Source: Ch71 sp050945695
GTDB taxonomy: Bacteria; Chloroflexota; Anaerolineae; DRVO01
Direction: 5' to 3'
DNA: 64,000 bases
Assembly: GCA_050945695.1 (NCBI GenBank)
Contig: JBMNTK010000001.1
Coordinates: forward strand, 1 to 64,000
The position numbers and the translations under genes were made by a program. The notes beneath the pieces are model-generated. The model was not told the DNA's origin, did not search any database, and saw nothing but the letters and a program-made list of their open reading frames with translations. This document shows, piece after piece, positions 36,478 through 45,581 of this stretch (positions within the stretch are counted from its first letter, which is position 1; each line of letters begins with the position of its first letter).

Positions 36478-37545
36478 TTACTGACCCTGGTGCCTCTCCC
36501 GAAGCGCGCGCACGGTCTCTGAGTTCAGGTGCATTCCGACCAGGCTGATGTCTTGTAAGTCCAGGCCGCTCAGATCGGCCCCTTCGGTAAAGACCGTGCC
36601 CATCAGGTCCGCGTCGGTGAGGTCTGCGCCCTGCAGGTTGGCCTTGGGCAGCACTGCCCCCATGAGGTTGGCGTCGGCCAGGATGGCACCCTGGAGGTTG
36701 GCCCCGGTGAGTATGGCTCCCATCAGGTTGGCGTCGCGCAGGTCGGCCCCTTCGAGGTTGGCGCCCTCCAGTATCGCTCCATAGAGGTTGGCGTCACGGA
36801 GGTCAGCGTTGCGCAGGTTAGCGCCCTTGAGGACTGCCCCTTCCAGGTTGGCGTCCTCGAGCCTGGCCCCATCGAGGATCGCGTCCATCAGGACGGCGCC
36901 CGCGAACTGCTGGGTGTTGCCCTGCCGGCGGGCCTCCCGGTCTAGCCGGGCGGCGAGGCGCTCCAGTTCGGCGGACAGGCGACGGAGCGCGGTCTCGATC
37001 TGGGGCTGGACGTCGCGCACCGTCTGCTCGGTAGCGTCCCGCACCGACTCCACCAGGCGGTCTACCTCGTCTCCTATGCGCCGCCCCTGCTCGGAGTCAA
37101 CCGCATCGTTGATCGCCCGGCTGACTTGCTCGGCCAGCCTACTGGCCTCGATCTCGAAGGCCCTCCACCTCTCCGAGCTGAAGCCTGCCCGGACGGCCTC
37201 GCTGATGCTGGCGCCCAGGTTCTCCAGCTCCTCTTCCACCTCGCCCCAGGTAGCCTCGGCCCTTTTGCTGTCCTGGGCGCCAGGGGCCTCCTGCTGCTCA
37301 GTGGTGGGCTCGGCTTCCTGGATAGGGGTGGCGACGGGCTCGGGCTCCTGCACGGAGGGAGCGATGGGCTCGACTTCCGGCATAGGGGCAGCGGCTGCCT
37401 CAGTCAGCACCTGCGCCGCCGGCTGGTCCGGCTCCTGTGACAGCAGCGGCTCCTCGTCTAGGGCCTCCAGGAGACCGTTGGCCTCCTCGGTGCTGATCCT
37501 GCCCTCTTCCAACATCCTCAATACTCTCATGCGCTCTTCGCTCAT
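36478..37545 (-). CDS. Pentapeptide-repeat protein with SHOCT-like and coiled-coil regions
   Basis: 355 aa from ATG 37545 (GGGAGGGA upstream), where the protein opens MSEERMRVLRMLEEGRISTE like its neighbour. An alternative ATG at 37683 also has AAGGAG and would add 46 residues. A Pro/Glu-rich linker (~35-95) is followed by an amphipathic helical region (~100-210) resembling an apolipoprotein-like coil, then pentapeptide repeats (~215-330). Cotranscribed between DUF2089 and the shorter paralogue. Confidence 0.83.
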   Translation of the reverse strand: MSEERMRVLRMLEEGRISTEEANGLLEALDEEPLLSQEPDQPAAQVLTEAAAAPMPEVEPIAPSVQEPEPVATPIQEAEPTTEQQEAPGAQDSKRAEATWGEVEEELENLGASISEAVRAGFSSERWRAFEIEASRLAEQVSRAINDAVDSEQGRRIGDEVDRLVESVRDATEQTVRDVQPQIETALRRLSAELERLAARLDREARRQGNTQQFAGAVLMDAILDGARLEDANLEGAVLKGANLRNADLRDANLYGAILEGANLEGADLRDANLMGAILTGANLQGAILADANLMGAVLPKANLQGADLTDADLMGTVFTEGADLSGLDLQDISLVGMHLNSETVRALRERHQGQ

Positions 37546-37699
37546 GGTCGTCCCTCCCGTCTCGGCCACTTCCGGCCCTATCACGCCTTCGCCCTGCACT
37601 CGCGACGCGGGGCGCTCGCCAACCAGGCGCTGCCATATCCCTCGAAAAGCTGATCCGCGCGAATTCAGAACCTCTGCCGCCATGCTGGCCTCTCCTTGC

Positions 37700-38104
37700 C
37701 TAACTCCGTCTACGCTCTGACCCCAGAGCCGAGAGGAGAGCAGCCGCTTCCTTGGCGTCCAACTCCCCCGCTTCTAGCTGGTCCAGGATCTCCTTGCGGC
37801 GCGCTGCCACCTCTTCTGCCGAGGGCGCACCCTCGGCCTCGTCGTATCCCATCTCCTTGATCACCTCGCTGAGACGGGTGCGTAGTGTCCAGTAGGACTC
37901 ACCCAGTTCTCGCTCCATCTCCCGCAGATTGCCCCGGCGCCGGACGAAGGACTCCACGAACCGGAGGCTCTCCGGTGAGAGGTTGCCCAGGGCGCAGGGC
38001 TCATAGCGAGCCAGGATGACCGTCTCGCAGTCACAGCACTCCAGACGGGTTGCCTCCAACTTGCCGCCACAATTTGGGCACTTGGTCAACATGGTGCGTG
38101 CCAT
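37700..38104 (-). CDS. DUF2089 family zinc-ribbon/helix-turn-helix protein
   Basis: 134 aa; ATG 38104 after a consensus GGAGGTGA. N-terminal ribbon 'CPNCGGKLEATRLECCDCET', then a helical region 'LSPESLRFVESFVRRRGN' and 'ELGESYWTLRTRLSEVI' typical of DUF2089, proposed DNA-binding. Its C-terminus 'RKEILDQLEAGELDAKEAAA' is the same short helical module found at the N-termini of the two following pentapeptide proteins. It heads the operon and is a good candidate for its regulator. Confidence 0.88.
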   Translation of the reverse strand: MARTMLTKCPNCGGKLEATRLECCDCETVILARYEPCALGNLSPESLRFVESFVRRRGNLREMERELGESYWTLRTRLSEVIKEMGYDEAEGAPSAEEVAARRKEILDQLEAGELDAKEAAALLSALGSERRRS

Positions 38105-38293
38105 TCAATCACCTCCGCTCATGTGGCGGGAATATACAACGATATTGGCAACGTGTCAAGATCATTTGGGGGAGAACGCAAATCTGGGTGGCAGGGCCAA
38201 ATCCTGCCGGCCCGTACAGGGCCGAGGAGAGGCTAGCTGGCGATGGCGGGGCGGTGAAGCGCTGGGATGCCGCCCCGCCAGGCCTAGAGGTAG

Positions 38294-40399
38294 CTAGGAA
38301 GCTGCGACCGGTTGGCCGGCCAATGTGGGTGACTCCTGCCAGGGCTCCCAGAGGACGAGGCTCAGGGCCTCCTGGGCGCCTGCTTGCCCATAGGCACGGC
38401 TCACCTTCTCCAGCTCCTTCGACCATTCCTTCTCGGTGAGGCGTACGCCGTTCTGGTCCACGACGTTGATGAGCGTCAGGGGCCGAGGGGCGAGCGCCGC
38501 CATGAGATCGGGCAGGTCGTAGGCGGTGAGGGCGCCGGACACGAAGGTGGACGGGTCGGCCGAATAGAAGCGGCTGGTCGCTACCGACCGGTAGGAGGCC
38601 AGGGGGTTGACCAGCGTGACGGCGGCGATGCCCTCGTCGAAGGCAGCGGCGTGGAGCAGCGCCGGGCAGAGCTCTCCCCGGGCCAGCGCGCTCACGCCCT
38701 GGCCGCCAACCTCGAGCCGGCTCGACAGGAACCGGCGGCAACGCACGATGTCACCGGCCTGAACGCCCACTACGCTGCGGCCGATCAGCACCCCGGCAAA
38801 GGTCTCGAGATACGTTGGCTGTCCCTTGGGGCCGGCGAGCTCCCCGTAGCCGAGCAGATCGGCCGCCAGCACGGCGTAGCCCTGATCCACCAGCCGCTCG
38901 AGCTCCCCGCCCGGGGCCGCATCGGCCTCCTTGCCGGCCGGGGTCAGGTACAGCAGTCCCGGCACGGGCCCCTCAGCCTCGGGCACCAGGAGTAACGCCG
39001 GGATCTGGTAGTCGCCCTCTCCCTTGAGCATGTAGCGCTCGATGCAGTAGCCCTCGCGCCGGTAGCGCCCGGTGAAGACGGCCTCCGGTTCTCCTGCCGG
39101 CTCGACATAACCACACAGACGCCGGGCTGCCGCTACCGGGTCCTGGGCCGCTGCGCCCGGCAGAGACTGGGCTGCCTTGGCGTTGAGGCTGAAGACGCTC
39201 TCGCCGCCCAGCGAGTTGATGACCTGGCCCGTCTCGGTGATGCGCAGCTCCTCGGGGGTGAGGTACTCCACCTCCTCCTCGGCGGGATCGCCGGGCAGGT
39301 CGAGGTAGCGCTGCATGAAGCCGTAGACAGCCTCACGGAGGGCCGGGGTGTAACCGTGAACGTGGTCGTCCTCAGCCAGCTGGAGGTCCGCCCCATCGCC
39401 CAAGGCGGCAAAGGCCCGGCGTGCTTCATCCACCGTCTCTCGGGCGCCCTGGATGCTGAAGAAGTCGCGGGTGGTGGCCACCACCAGGGTAGGCTTGGGT
39501 GCCCGGGCGATGAGCAGGTCGGCGTGGTCCAGCCCCTGGGCGATGCCGGCCGGGAAGTTCTGCTCCGCGTCCTGCGGGCCGATGGACTCTAGCAGGCGGC
39601 GGAAGCCGGCGATGTAGCAGGTCGGGGCCGATGCCGCCACCCGGTCATCGAAAGCGCTCAGGTAGGCCGTGGCCGTGCCCCCGCCCGACAGGCCGGTGAC
39701 CCCGATACGGTTGGGGTCCACCTCGTCCCGGGAGGTGAGGTAGTCAATAGCCCGCATCCCGTCCCAGATCCAGTAGCGGGCCAGGCTGGAGCCGGTCAGG
39801 AAGCACTGGTGGCCGACGTAGGAGTGCTCGGTAGTGGACCCGCCGATGCGGGAGCAGCCGATGGCCGGGTCGAAATACTGTAGGCGCTCGCCCTGCCCCG
39901 GTGGGTCGAAGGTGAAGACGACGAAGCCCTTCTGCACCAGGTTGAGGATGAGCTGCTGGTAGTACCAGGCGCGGAAGGCGATGTCGGTGTGGCCTATGGG
40001 GTTGACGATGCCGGGAGCGGGCTCCTTCAGCCCCTCGGGCACGAACAGGCAGCCGGTGAGGTAGAACCCCGGCTGTGCCTCCAGGACCACCTTCTCCATG
40101 CGGTAGCCAGGCTTGGCTAGGGTCCCTACGGTGCGGGCGTTGAGTGGGGTGCGCTCCGGGAAGGGGCCCACGGTCTCGAGGAGGCGACGCTTGACGTCAT
40201 CGCGGTACTCTGCCCACTGCTCTGGGGTCTGGAGAGCGGCGACCGTATCGGCGCGGCGGCGCAGGAGGTCGAAGGCTTGCCCCACGAGGTGACGATAGAG
40301 GGGACTGGCCTGGCCCGAAGGCAGCAGCCACGACGAGAGCACCGACAGATTCTCCGGCTCAGCGGGGGCAGGGGTGCGGCGCGATCTTACCGATGGCAT
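38294..40399 (-). CDS. Two-domain alpha/beta hydrolase (acetylxylan esterase-like)
   Basis: 701 aa from ATG 40399 with GGAGG upstream. The N-terminal hydrolase (~90-400) has oxyanion-side 'GHTDIAFRAWYYQQ', nucleophile elbow 'GVTGLSGGGTATAYL' and a distal 'DHVHGYTP' His. The C-terminal unit (~470-690) repeats the fold ('GLLYLTPAGKEAD', 'VLAADLLGYGE') but its elbow reads 'ALARGE' without Ser, so it is probably inactive and structural. Homologues deacetylate or de-esterify plant polysaccharides. No signal peptide is seen, so a cytoplasmic substrate is likely. Confidence 0.82.
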   Translation of the reverse strand: MPSVRSRRTPAPAEPENLSVLSSWLLPSGQASPLYRHLVGQAFDLLRRRADTVAALQTPEQWAEYRDDVKRRLLETVGPFPERTPLNARTVGTLAKPGYRMEKVVLEAQPGFYLTGCLFVPEGLKEPAPGIVNPIGHTDIAFRAWYYQQLILNLVQKGFVVFTFDPPGQGERLQYFDPAIGCSRIGGSTTEHSYVGHQCFLTGSSLARYWIWDGMRAIDYLTSRDEVDPNRIGVTGLSGGGTATAYLSAFDDRVAASAPTCYIAGFRRLLESIGPQDAEQNFPAGIAQGLDHADLLIARAPKPTLVVATTRDFFSIQGARETVDEARRAFAALGDGADLQLAEDDHVHGYTPALREAVYGFMQRYLDLPGDPAEEEVEYLTPEELRITETGQVINSLGGESVFSLNAKAAQSLPGAAAQDPVAAARRLCGYVEPAGEPEAVFTGRYRREGYCIERYMLKGEGDYQIPALLLVPEAEGPVPGLLYLTPAGKEADAAPGGELERLVDQGYAVLAADLLGYGELAGPKGQPTYLETFAGVLIGRSVVGVQAGDIVRCRRFLSSRLEVGGQGVSALARGELCPALLHAAAFDEGIAAVTLVNPLASYRSVATSRFYSADPSTFVSGALTAYDLPDLMAALAPRPLTLINVVDQNGVRLTEKEWSKELEKVSRAYGQAGAQEALSLVLWEPWQESPTLAGQPVAAS

Positions 40400-40525
40400 G
40401 GCATTTCCCTCCGGCTTAAGCATTGGCAAGCGGTGGCCGCATGATAGCACTGGTCAGCAGGTCTTTGGAGCGGGGCCAGGGCCTACCGTATCCTCACCGG
40501 CAGGCCCTGCTCAGGAGATGGCGGT

Positions 40526-40984
40526 CTAGTAGACGAACGGGATCAGGAAGTAGGTGTCCCGAACGTAGGCCTGCCACTGCTCGGGGAACCGCCGGGCGAT
40601 GGCCTCCTCTTCCAGGCGAGCCCGGTAGATGGACATGGGCACAAACAGGGCCAGCGCCGCCGCTGCCCCCCACAGGCTATGCAGCGCCAGCGCCAACCCG
40701 ATGAGGCCAATGATCACCCCCAGGTAGAGGGGGTGCCGGACGTAACGGTACGGGCCCACCTCGAGCAGCCGAGGGGACCGGGGCTCGATCATCCCTAGGG
40801 CCTCCAGGCGCAGGTAGGCCAGCGCCCAGCCGAAGATGGCAAAGCCCGCGGCGAAGAGCACGATTCCCATCGCCGAGCTCACGGACGCCGGCAGCGCCGA
40901 TGGGGTCTTGGCAAGCAGGCTGATGATTACCACGAGGACGAAGGTGCCGATATGAACCAGGCTTATCAGGCGCTCGTTTCTCAC
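40526..40984 (-). CDS. Isoprenylcysteine carboxyl methyltransferase (ICMT/PEMT-like) family protein
   Basis: 152 aa; GTG 40984 has GGGAG eight bases upstream, while the longer frame begins at a TTG without one. Four to five membrane helices and the hallmark 'VGPYRYVRHPLYLG' followed by 'LEEEAIARRFPEQWQAYV'. Bacterial members methylate small lipophilic or isoprenoid substrates using SAM, as integral membrane enzymes. Substrate unknown. Confidence 0.88.
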   Translation of the reverse strand: MRNERLISLVHIGTFVLVVIISLLAKTPSALPASVSSAMGIVLFAAGFAIFGWALAYLRLEALGMIEPRSPRLLEVGPYRYVRHPLYLGVIIGLIGLALALHSLWGAAAALALFVPMSIYRARLEEEAIARRFPEQWQAYVRDTYFLIPFVY

Positions 40985-41086
40985 TACGGCCGCTCCCACT
41001 AACGTCAATGGCAAAGCTATCGGTGTAGGCTCGACGCTGGGGCCATTCTAGGGGTCGCGGGCGGCCGGGTAAAGCCGGGGGGAGGC

Positions 41087-41157
41087 CTCACGCACAGCCG
41101 CGAAGGCGCCAAGTCACTTGTCCCGGCTCCCTCTGCGGCTTAGCGCCTTCGCGTGAG
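41087..41157. repeat. Family-B repeat, second copy
   Basis: CTCACGC...GCGAAGGCGC and its inverse GCGCCTTCGCGTGAG flank a CACTTGTCCC-type centre. Related to the block at 7597-7661. Confidence 0.6.
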
Positions 41158-41172
41158 ACCCCGCTTCGTCCC

Positions 41173-42669
41173 TTACCCCTCAACCCAGATGGGGCTGGAC
41201 CAGGCCATGTGGCCGTTGCGCTGCTGCACCCTCAGGTAGTAGTAGTCCCGCTCCCGTTCCGGGCGGGCCTCGTCGCGCAGGTCCCACTGCCACTGCAGCT
41301 CCTGGGCGGGCAGCGCCCGGTGGACGAGGAGCGTCTCGGCCGAGAACGAAGGGCCCATCCGTTGGACGTGGTTGCGCGTCAGGGCCTCTCCCACGGTCAG
41401 GCGCACCTGCTGGGCGCTGGGCATCTGCGTCTCGATGAGCAGCCGCGCTTCCGGGCGTGCCCGCAGGGTGAAGACCAGGGAATTGGTGGCGACGCCCCGG
41501 AAGGCTTGCCGGCGCGAGGTGTAGGAGGTCCAAGTGCAGGAGGTAGCGCTCTGCTCCAGGATCCGGTTGCGCCGCTCTTCATCAAGGGGGCCTGACTGGA
41601 AGTGCGGCACGACCGACAAGATCTCACCCTCGGTGAGCGACAACCGTATCAGCCAGTCCACCACCGTCTCGCTCTCCATGCCGCCCCAGCCCCACTCCAC
41701 CCGGAGCACGCACTCGACCACGTCGGGGTCCGGGTCAGGGGCGGGGACAGGCAGTTCGCACAGGAGCCGCCGCCAGATGCGCCCGTTCTTGATGAGTTCC
41801 ACCGCCAGGGGCTCATCCTCCAGCCGCAACCCCGCTCGCAGGCGCCGATCCCCTTGGCCCGGCAAGACGCTGCCCATGGGGGCGCCGTTCAGGGCGAAGT
41901 CCAGGGTGATGCGGTCGCCGGTGACAGCGTAGGTGCGCCGGTCCTTGAGAGCCTGGAAGACTGACTCCCGGGTGAGCGACTCCGCCAGCACCCCGGTCAG
42001 GCCCTCGCCGTAGGCGCCCGGGTAGCCCAGGTGATCGTCGGTGGAGGCAGTGAACCCGAAGATCAACCCCTGCTCCAGTGCATAGCGGATGGTCTGCGCC
42101 GTCGAAGCTGGCCCCATGGAATGACCGACCATGGGCCAGGCGCCCCACTCGGTCTCAGAGGCGCCGTGCTCGGAGAACACCTCCACCACGGGCGAGGCGA
42201 CCGGATCGAAGTACTCCCAGGCGATGCCCCGGGAACCGCGGGCGTAGGCCACGTGGTGCGGCACCATGATGGCGCCCTCCCGGCGCACGTACTCCTGCAG
42301 TTGCCGGATGTCGTCGAAGTAGCTGATCTGGTGGTCCGGGCCCGGGTAGATGATGTGGTAGTCGCCCAGGTTGGAGGAATGCCACTCGTGCCCCAGGAAG
42401 GTGACGAACGATCCGGGCTGGTAAGCCGCCTGCATCTGGGCTCGCACCTGGTCCCATGCCTGCCGGACGCGCTCGAAGCCCTCCTGGTGCTTACGGTGCA
42501 CTGCCGGGGGCGTGTTGGCCTCGTCGAACCACTGCCCATGGGGCGTGAAGCAGAAGATGTCCAGGTGTTCGCGGGCGATCTCTATCGCTCGGGCGAGCGA
42601 GCCCCGCCCGTACCCAACCTCGTTGTGGTTATGCAGGTCGCCCCAGAAGATGCGGTGGTCGCTGTGCAC
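41173..42669 (-). CDS. PHP-domain protein (DUF3604-like phosphoesterase)
   Basis: 498 aa; GTG 42669 after GGGAGGGA. PHP metal motifs: 'FWGDLHNHNEVGYGRG' (HxH), 'FCFTPHGQW', 'GHEWHS', 'PHHVAYARG' and 'FTASTDDHLG'. The last ~220 residues are a beta-rich extension. PHP enzymes hydrolyse phosphoester or related bonds with a trinuclear metal site; the substrate of this subgroup is unknown. Confidence 0.82.
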   Translation of the reverse strand: MHSDHRIFWGDLHNHNEVGYGRGSLARAIEIAREHLDIFCFTPHGQWFDEANTPPAVHRKHQEGFERVRQAWDQVRAQMQAAYQPGSFVTFLGHEWHSSNLGDYHIIYPGPDHQISYFDDIRQLQEYVRREGAIMVPHHVAYARGSRGIAWEYFDPVASPVVEVFSEHGASETEWGAWPMVGHSMGPASTAQTIRYALEQGLIFGFTASTDDHLGYPGAYGEGLTGVLAESLTRESVFQALKDRRTYAVTGDRITLDFALNGAPMGSVLPGQGDRRLRAGLRLEDEPLAVELIKNGRIWRRLLCELPVPAPDPDPDVVECVLRVEWGWGGMESETVVDWLIRLSLTEGEILSVVPHFQSGPLDEERRNRILEQSATSCTWTSYTSRRQAFRGVATNSLVFTLRARPEARLLIETQMPSAQQVRLTVGEALTRNHVQRMGPSFSAETLLVHRALPAQELQWQWDLRDEARPERERDYYYLRVQQRNGHMAWSSPIWVEG

Positions 42670-43140
42670 GGCTTTCCCTCCCGTTAGTGGAGGGAAACCT
42701 TAGCGGCAACGGGGCTGGGCGGCAAGGGGGGGCAGGCGCCGGGGGCGAGGGTGTCGCTGCGGGTGAGAGTCGCCGGGGGCGAGGGTTTCGCCGGGGGCTG
42801 AACCCCCCGGCTACCTATGCGAAGCCGGCCCTTCGGCCGGCTGGTGAGGCCGTCGCAGGCACGGGATCCGCGGACAGGTGTAGGGGCGGACGGCCCCGTC
42901 CGCCCTTTGGGGCAGGCGCGGTGGCCTGCCCCTACATGGACGTTGACGGAGGCAGCAGGCGTCTCTAGGCGGCGGTCACGTCGGGGTAGGGGCGGCGCGA
43001 AGGGCGTTAGCCCGGAGCTCCGCCCGGGTTTCCTCAAATGCAGCGTGTCGAGTGTCGGCGAGGGGCGATGGGCGGGGCTTCGCCGGGCGAAAAGATGCCC
43101 GGCTTCGCTCCGCCCCTACCCGGACGTGGCCGGCCCCCGG
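42670..43140. repeat. Cluster of GC-rich palindromic repeats
   Basis: About 470 bp with no supported gene. It contains a family-E double palindrome at 42880-42935 (GTAGGGGCGGACG...CGTCCGCCC then GGGGCAGGC...GCCTGCCCCTAC) and a further set at 42975-43125 with GGGGCGG...CCGCCCCTACC arms and internal GCCGGGC hairpins. The transcript would be highly folded. Confidence 0.6.
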
Positions 43141-43146
43141 ACCCCC

Positions 43147-43395
43147 TCAGCCGATCTCCTGGGCAAAGCGCTGGGTGTCGTACTCCCATTCCCGCGTTTC
43201 CAGCGTCACCTGTGAGCCCCGGCCACCCTCCCCGGCCTCGGCCGTGACGGTGACATACCCCCCACCGCCGGTGAACGTGACGCAAGTGTCCGACTGGGGG
43301 CGGGCCTCCATGCCTAGCCCCTGGGCGAAGTAACCGGTAGCCCGGGTGATGACCTGTTGCGGGTCGTATTGCGTCTTCACTAACAGTCTCAGCAT
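43147..43395 (-). CDS. Small conserved-looking cytoplasmic protein
   Basis: 82 aa, ATG 43395. Predicted alpha/beta with 'GGGGYVTVTAEAGEGG' and 'VTLETREWEYDTQRFAQEI'. No family is recognised. It is preceded by a GGGGTGT stretch and followed by the repeat cluster; divergent from ybjQ. Confidence 0.6.
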   Translation of the reverse strand: MLRLLVKTQYDPQQVITRATGYFAQGLGMEARPQSDTCVTFTGGGGYVTVTAEAGEGGRGSQVTLETREWEYDTQRFAQEIG

Positions 43396-43488
43396 TGCAC
43401 ACCCCTGCCTTACCCGCTGCCCTCTGCCGGGGCGGCGGGCGCAGTGCTGTATAGCCGCCCCGGGGCCCAGCGGTCAAGGCCGGTGCGC

Positions 43489-43517
43489 TTCACCATCCGC
43501 CACCGTTCAGGCATAAT
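43489..43517 (+). promoter_or_regulatory. Putative promoter of ybjQ
   Basis: TTCACC (43489-43494), 17 nt, CATAAT (43512-43517), 47 bp before the start codon. Four and five matches to consensus, respectively. Confidence 0.5.
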
Positions 43518-43563
43518 GGGGCGGATCCAGTCACCGCGCTGGGCGCGGCCCAAGGAGAGTACC

Positions 43564-43893
43564 ATGTTGATCACTACTACTAATACGTTGGAAGGCAAGA
43601 AAATCGTTCAGTACTTCGGCCTGGTGAGTGGCGAGGCCATTCTGGGGGCCAACATCTTCCGCGACCTCTTCGCCGGGGTGCGCGACATAGTGGGTGGGCG
43701 TTCGGCCGAATATGAAGAGGAGCTGCGCCGCGCCAAGGACTTGGCTATAGAGGAGATGAGCCACCAGGCCCTCGCCTTGGGCGCCAATGCCGTCATCGGT
43801 GTGGACCTGGACTACGAGACCATCAACCCCGGCGGAAGTGGTGGCATGCTCATGGTGACCGCTGCCGGCACCGCCGTCCGCTACGAAGAGTAG
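43564..43893 (+). CDS. YbjQ/UPF0145 (DUF74) family protein
   Basis: 109 aa, ATG 43564 after AAGGAGAG. Typical sequence: 'MLITTTNTLEGKKIVQYFGL', 'GEAILGANIFRDLFAGVRDI' and 'ALGANAVIGVDLDYE'. These proteins form pentameric rings and have been called heavy-metal-binding-like, but their role is unsettled. The M29-like gene begins four bases after its stop, so the two are probably translated together. Confidence 0.92.
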   Translation: MLITTTNTLEGKKIVQYFGLVSGEAILGANIFRDLFAGVRDIVGGRSAEYEEELRRAKDLAIEEMSHQALALGANAVIGVDLDYETINPGGSGGMLMVTAAGTAVRYEE

Positions 43894-43897
43894 CCTG

Positions 43898-44863
43898 GTG
43901 CCGGACGCCGACGGCGCCCAAACTGGCTTGTCGTCGTTGGCTTCGGTGGCAACTACCTGGGGCGGCCTCGGCCCGGACGACAGTCTCCTCGTAGTCACTG
44001 ACGCCGGGTTCCTGCCGCTGGCGCAGCGCCTGGCCGAGGATAACCGCCCCTTCGTGCGCCGGGTGTCGCTCTTGGACGTGGAGGATGCCGGGGCTGCCGC
44101 TGCTGCCGAGGCCCTAGCCCCCAACGATCTCCTGCTGGTGCTCATCGGCGCCGATTCGTTCATCAGCAAAGGCTATGGTCGCCACTATCCCCCGTTCTCT
44201 CGGCCATCGGGGGTAGTGGCCAAGTACGCCTTCGTCCGGCCTACCATCACTGCTGCCGCCCTGGCGCAGGGCCTCAATACCCCGCTTGCCCTGGCCGATG
44301 GGCTGGCCGCCCGCTACGGGGGAGCAACCGCAGGGAGCTGGTTCCGGGTCACTGCTCCTGGGGGGACCGATCTGGCCGCCCAGGCGCGCGCTTGCACCTC
44401 CATCCCCTACCGCACTGCCGGTCCGGGCGAGGTGGCCTACCTGCCCCCGGCAGAGGTATCGTGGGCGCTGGTGCCTGGTACGGCCACCGGCCGCATCGTG
44501 GTGGACGTCACCGTCGGCGAGCTGCGGGTGGGCCACGAGCTTCGCGATGCCCTCGGGCTGGTTGACCAGCCGGTGCACCTGGAGGTGCGCGACGGCAAAG
44601 TGTGCGACATCGGCGGGGGACGCATCGCGGCCCGGTTGGCCGAGGGGCTGAGCCACCTGGAGGACTCCTGCCGAGAGGTGATCGAACTGGGGTTCGGGCT
44701 GTCGCGCATGGAGCCGACCGGCATCATAGGCATTGACGAGAGCATCGCCGGCACCTGTCACTTCGGCATCGGTGCCGATCACGCTGGGGGGCACAGTGCG
44801 CCCATCCACCTCGACATGGTGCTCTGGCACCCGGGAGTCGAGGCGGTGGACGCGCCGCGGTAG
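43898..44863 (+). CDS. M29-like aminopeptidase family protein, second copy
   Basis: 321 aa, GTG 43898, coupled to ybjQ. Central 'VTAPGGTDLAAQ' matches the paralogue at 12784-13695. The C-terminus 'GTCHFGIGADHAGGHSAPIH' followed by LDM keeps the canonical H-x-D metal pair. The N-terminal half is diverged. Likely a metal-dependent peptidase or related hydrolase of unknown substrate. Confidence 0.7.
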   Translation: MPDADGAQTGLSSLASVATTWGGLGPDDSLLVVTDAGFLPLAQRLAEDNRPFVRRVSLLDVEDAGAAAAAEALAPNDLLLVLIGADSFISKGYGRHYPPFSRPSGVVAKYAFVRPTITAAALAQGLNTPLALADGLAARYGGATAGSWFRVTAPGGTDLAAQARACTSIPYRTAGPGEVAYLPPAEVSWALVPGTATGRIVVDVTVGELRVGHELRDALGLVDQPVHLEVRDGKVCDIGGGRIAARLAEGLSHLEDSCREVIELGFGLSRMEPTGIIGIDESIAGTCHFGIGADHAGGHSAPIHLDMVLWHPGVEAVDAPR

Positions 44864-44897
44864 TGCTGACATCCTGGATCTACAGAGGCAACAGGCA

Positions 44898-45581
44898 GTG
44901 AGGGGAGAGCAGAACCGGAATTCGCGCGCCGTCCTGTGGGACATGGACGGCACCTTGGTAGACACCGCCCAATACCACTGGCTTGCCTGGGAGGAAACCA
45001 TGCAAGCCGAGGGTCAACCCATCACCTACGAGCAGTTCCTGACCACCTTTGGCCAGCGCAACGATGTGGTGCTCCACGGATACTTTGGGCCCGACCTGCC
45101 AGAGGCCGAAGTAGCGCGCATCGCCCACTTCAAGGAGGCCCGCTATCGCGAGCTGGTGCGCTCGCGCGGGGTCACCTTCCTGCCCGGGGCCCGAGAGTGG
45201 CTGGAGTGCCTCCAAGCTCAGGGCTGGCGCCAGGCCCTGGCCTCCTCCGCTCCCCGAGCCAACGTGGACACCATCCTGGAGGTGCTGGAGGCGGGCTGGC
45301 TCTTCGACGCCATCGTGGCCGGGGAGGACGTGCAGCGGGGCAAGCCCGACCCGCAGGTCTTCCTCCTGGCTGCCCAGGCTGCCGGCACCCCACCCGAACG
45401 CTGCGTGGCCGTCGAGGACGCCCCGGCCGGGGTGGAGGCCGCTCGCCGGGCGGGAATGCCGGTCGTGGGCGTCCTCACCTCGCACGAAAGCCTCTCTGCG
45501 GACCTGGTGGTCCGGTCCCTGGCCGAACTGCCCTGCGACAGCTTCGATCGGTTGCTGGAAGGCCGGGGCAGGCGCCGCTAG
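44898..45581 (+). CDS. HAD-superfamily hydrolase (beta-phosphoglucomutase-like)
   Basis: 227 aa from GTG 44898 with AGAGG upstream; the longer frame overlaps the previous gene out of phase. Motif I 'VLWDMDGTLVDT' (both Asp), motif II 'LASSAPRANV', motif III 'RGKPDPQVF' and motif IV 'AVEDAPAGVEAA'. The cap position fits subfamily IA phosphatases/phosphomutases acting on sugar phosphates. Convergent 4-bp overlap with the dehydrogenase gene. Confidence 0.9.
   Translation: MRGEQNRNSRAVLWDMDGTLVDTAQYHWLAWEETMQAEGQPITYEQFLTTFGQRNDVVLHGYFGPDLPEAEVARIAHFKEARYRELVRSRGVTFLPGAREWLECLQAQGWRQALASSAPRANVDTILEVLEAGWLFDAIVAGEDVQRGKPDPQVFLLAAQAAGTPPERCVAVEDAPAGVEAARRAGMPVVGVLTSHESLSADLVVRSLAELPCDSFDRLLEGRGRRR

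Noticed and set aside
36560..36880. Near-regular 15-bp DNA repeats that might suggest a tandem array or CRISPR
   Set aside because: The period is explained by five-residue pentapeptide repeats in an open coding frame; there are no unique spacers.
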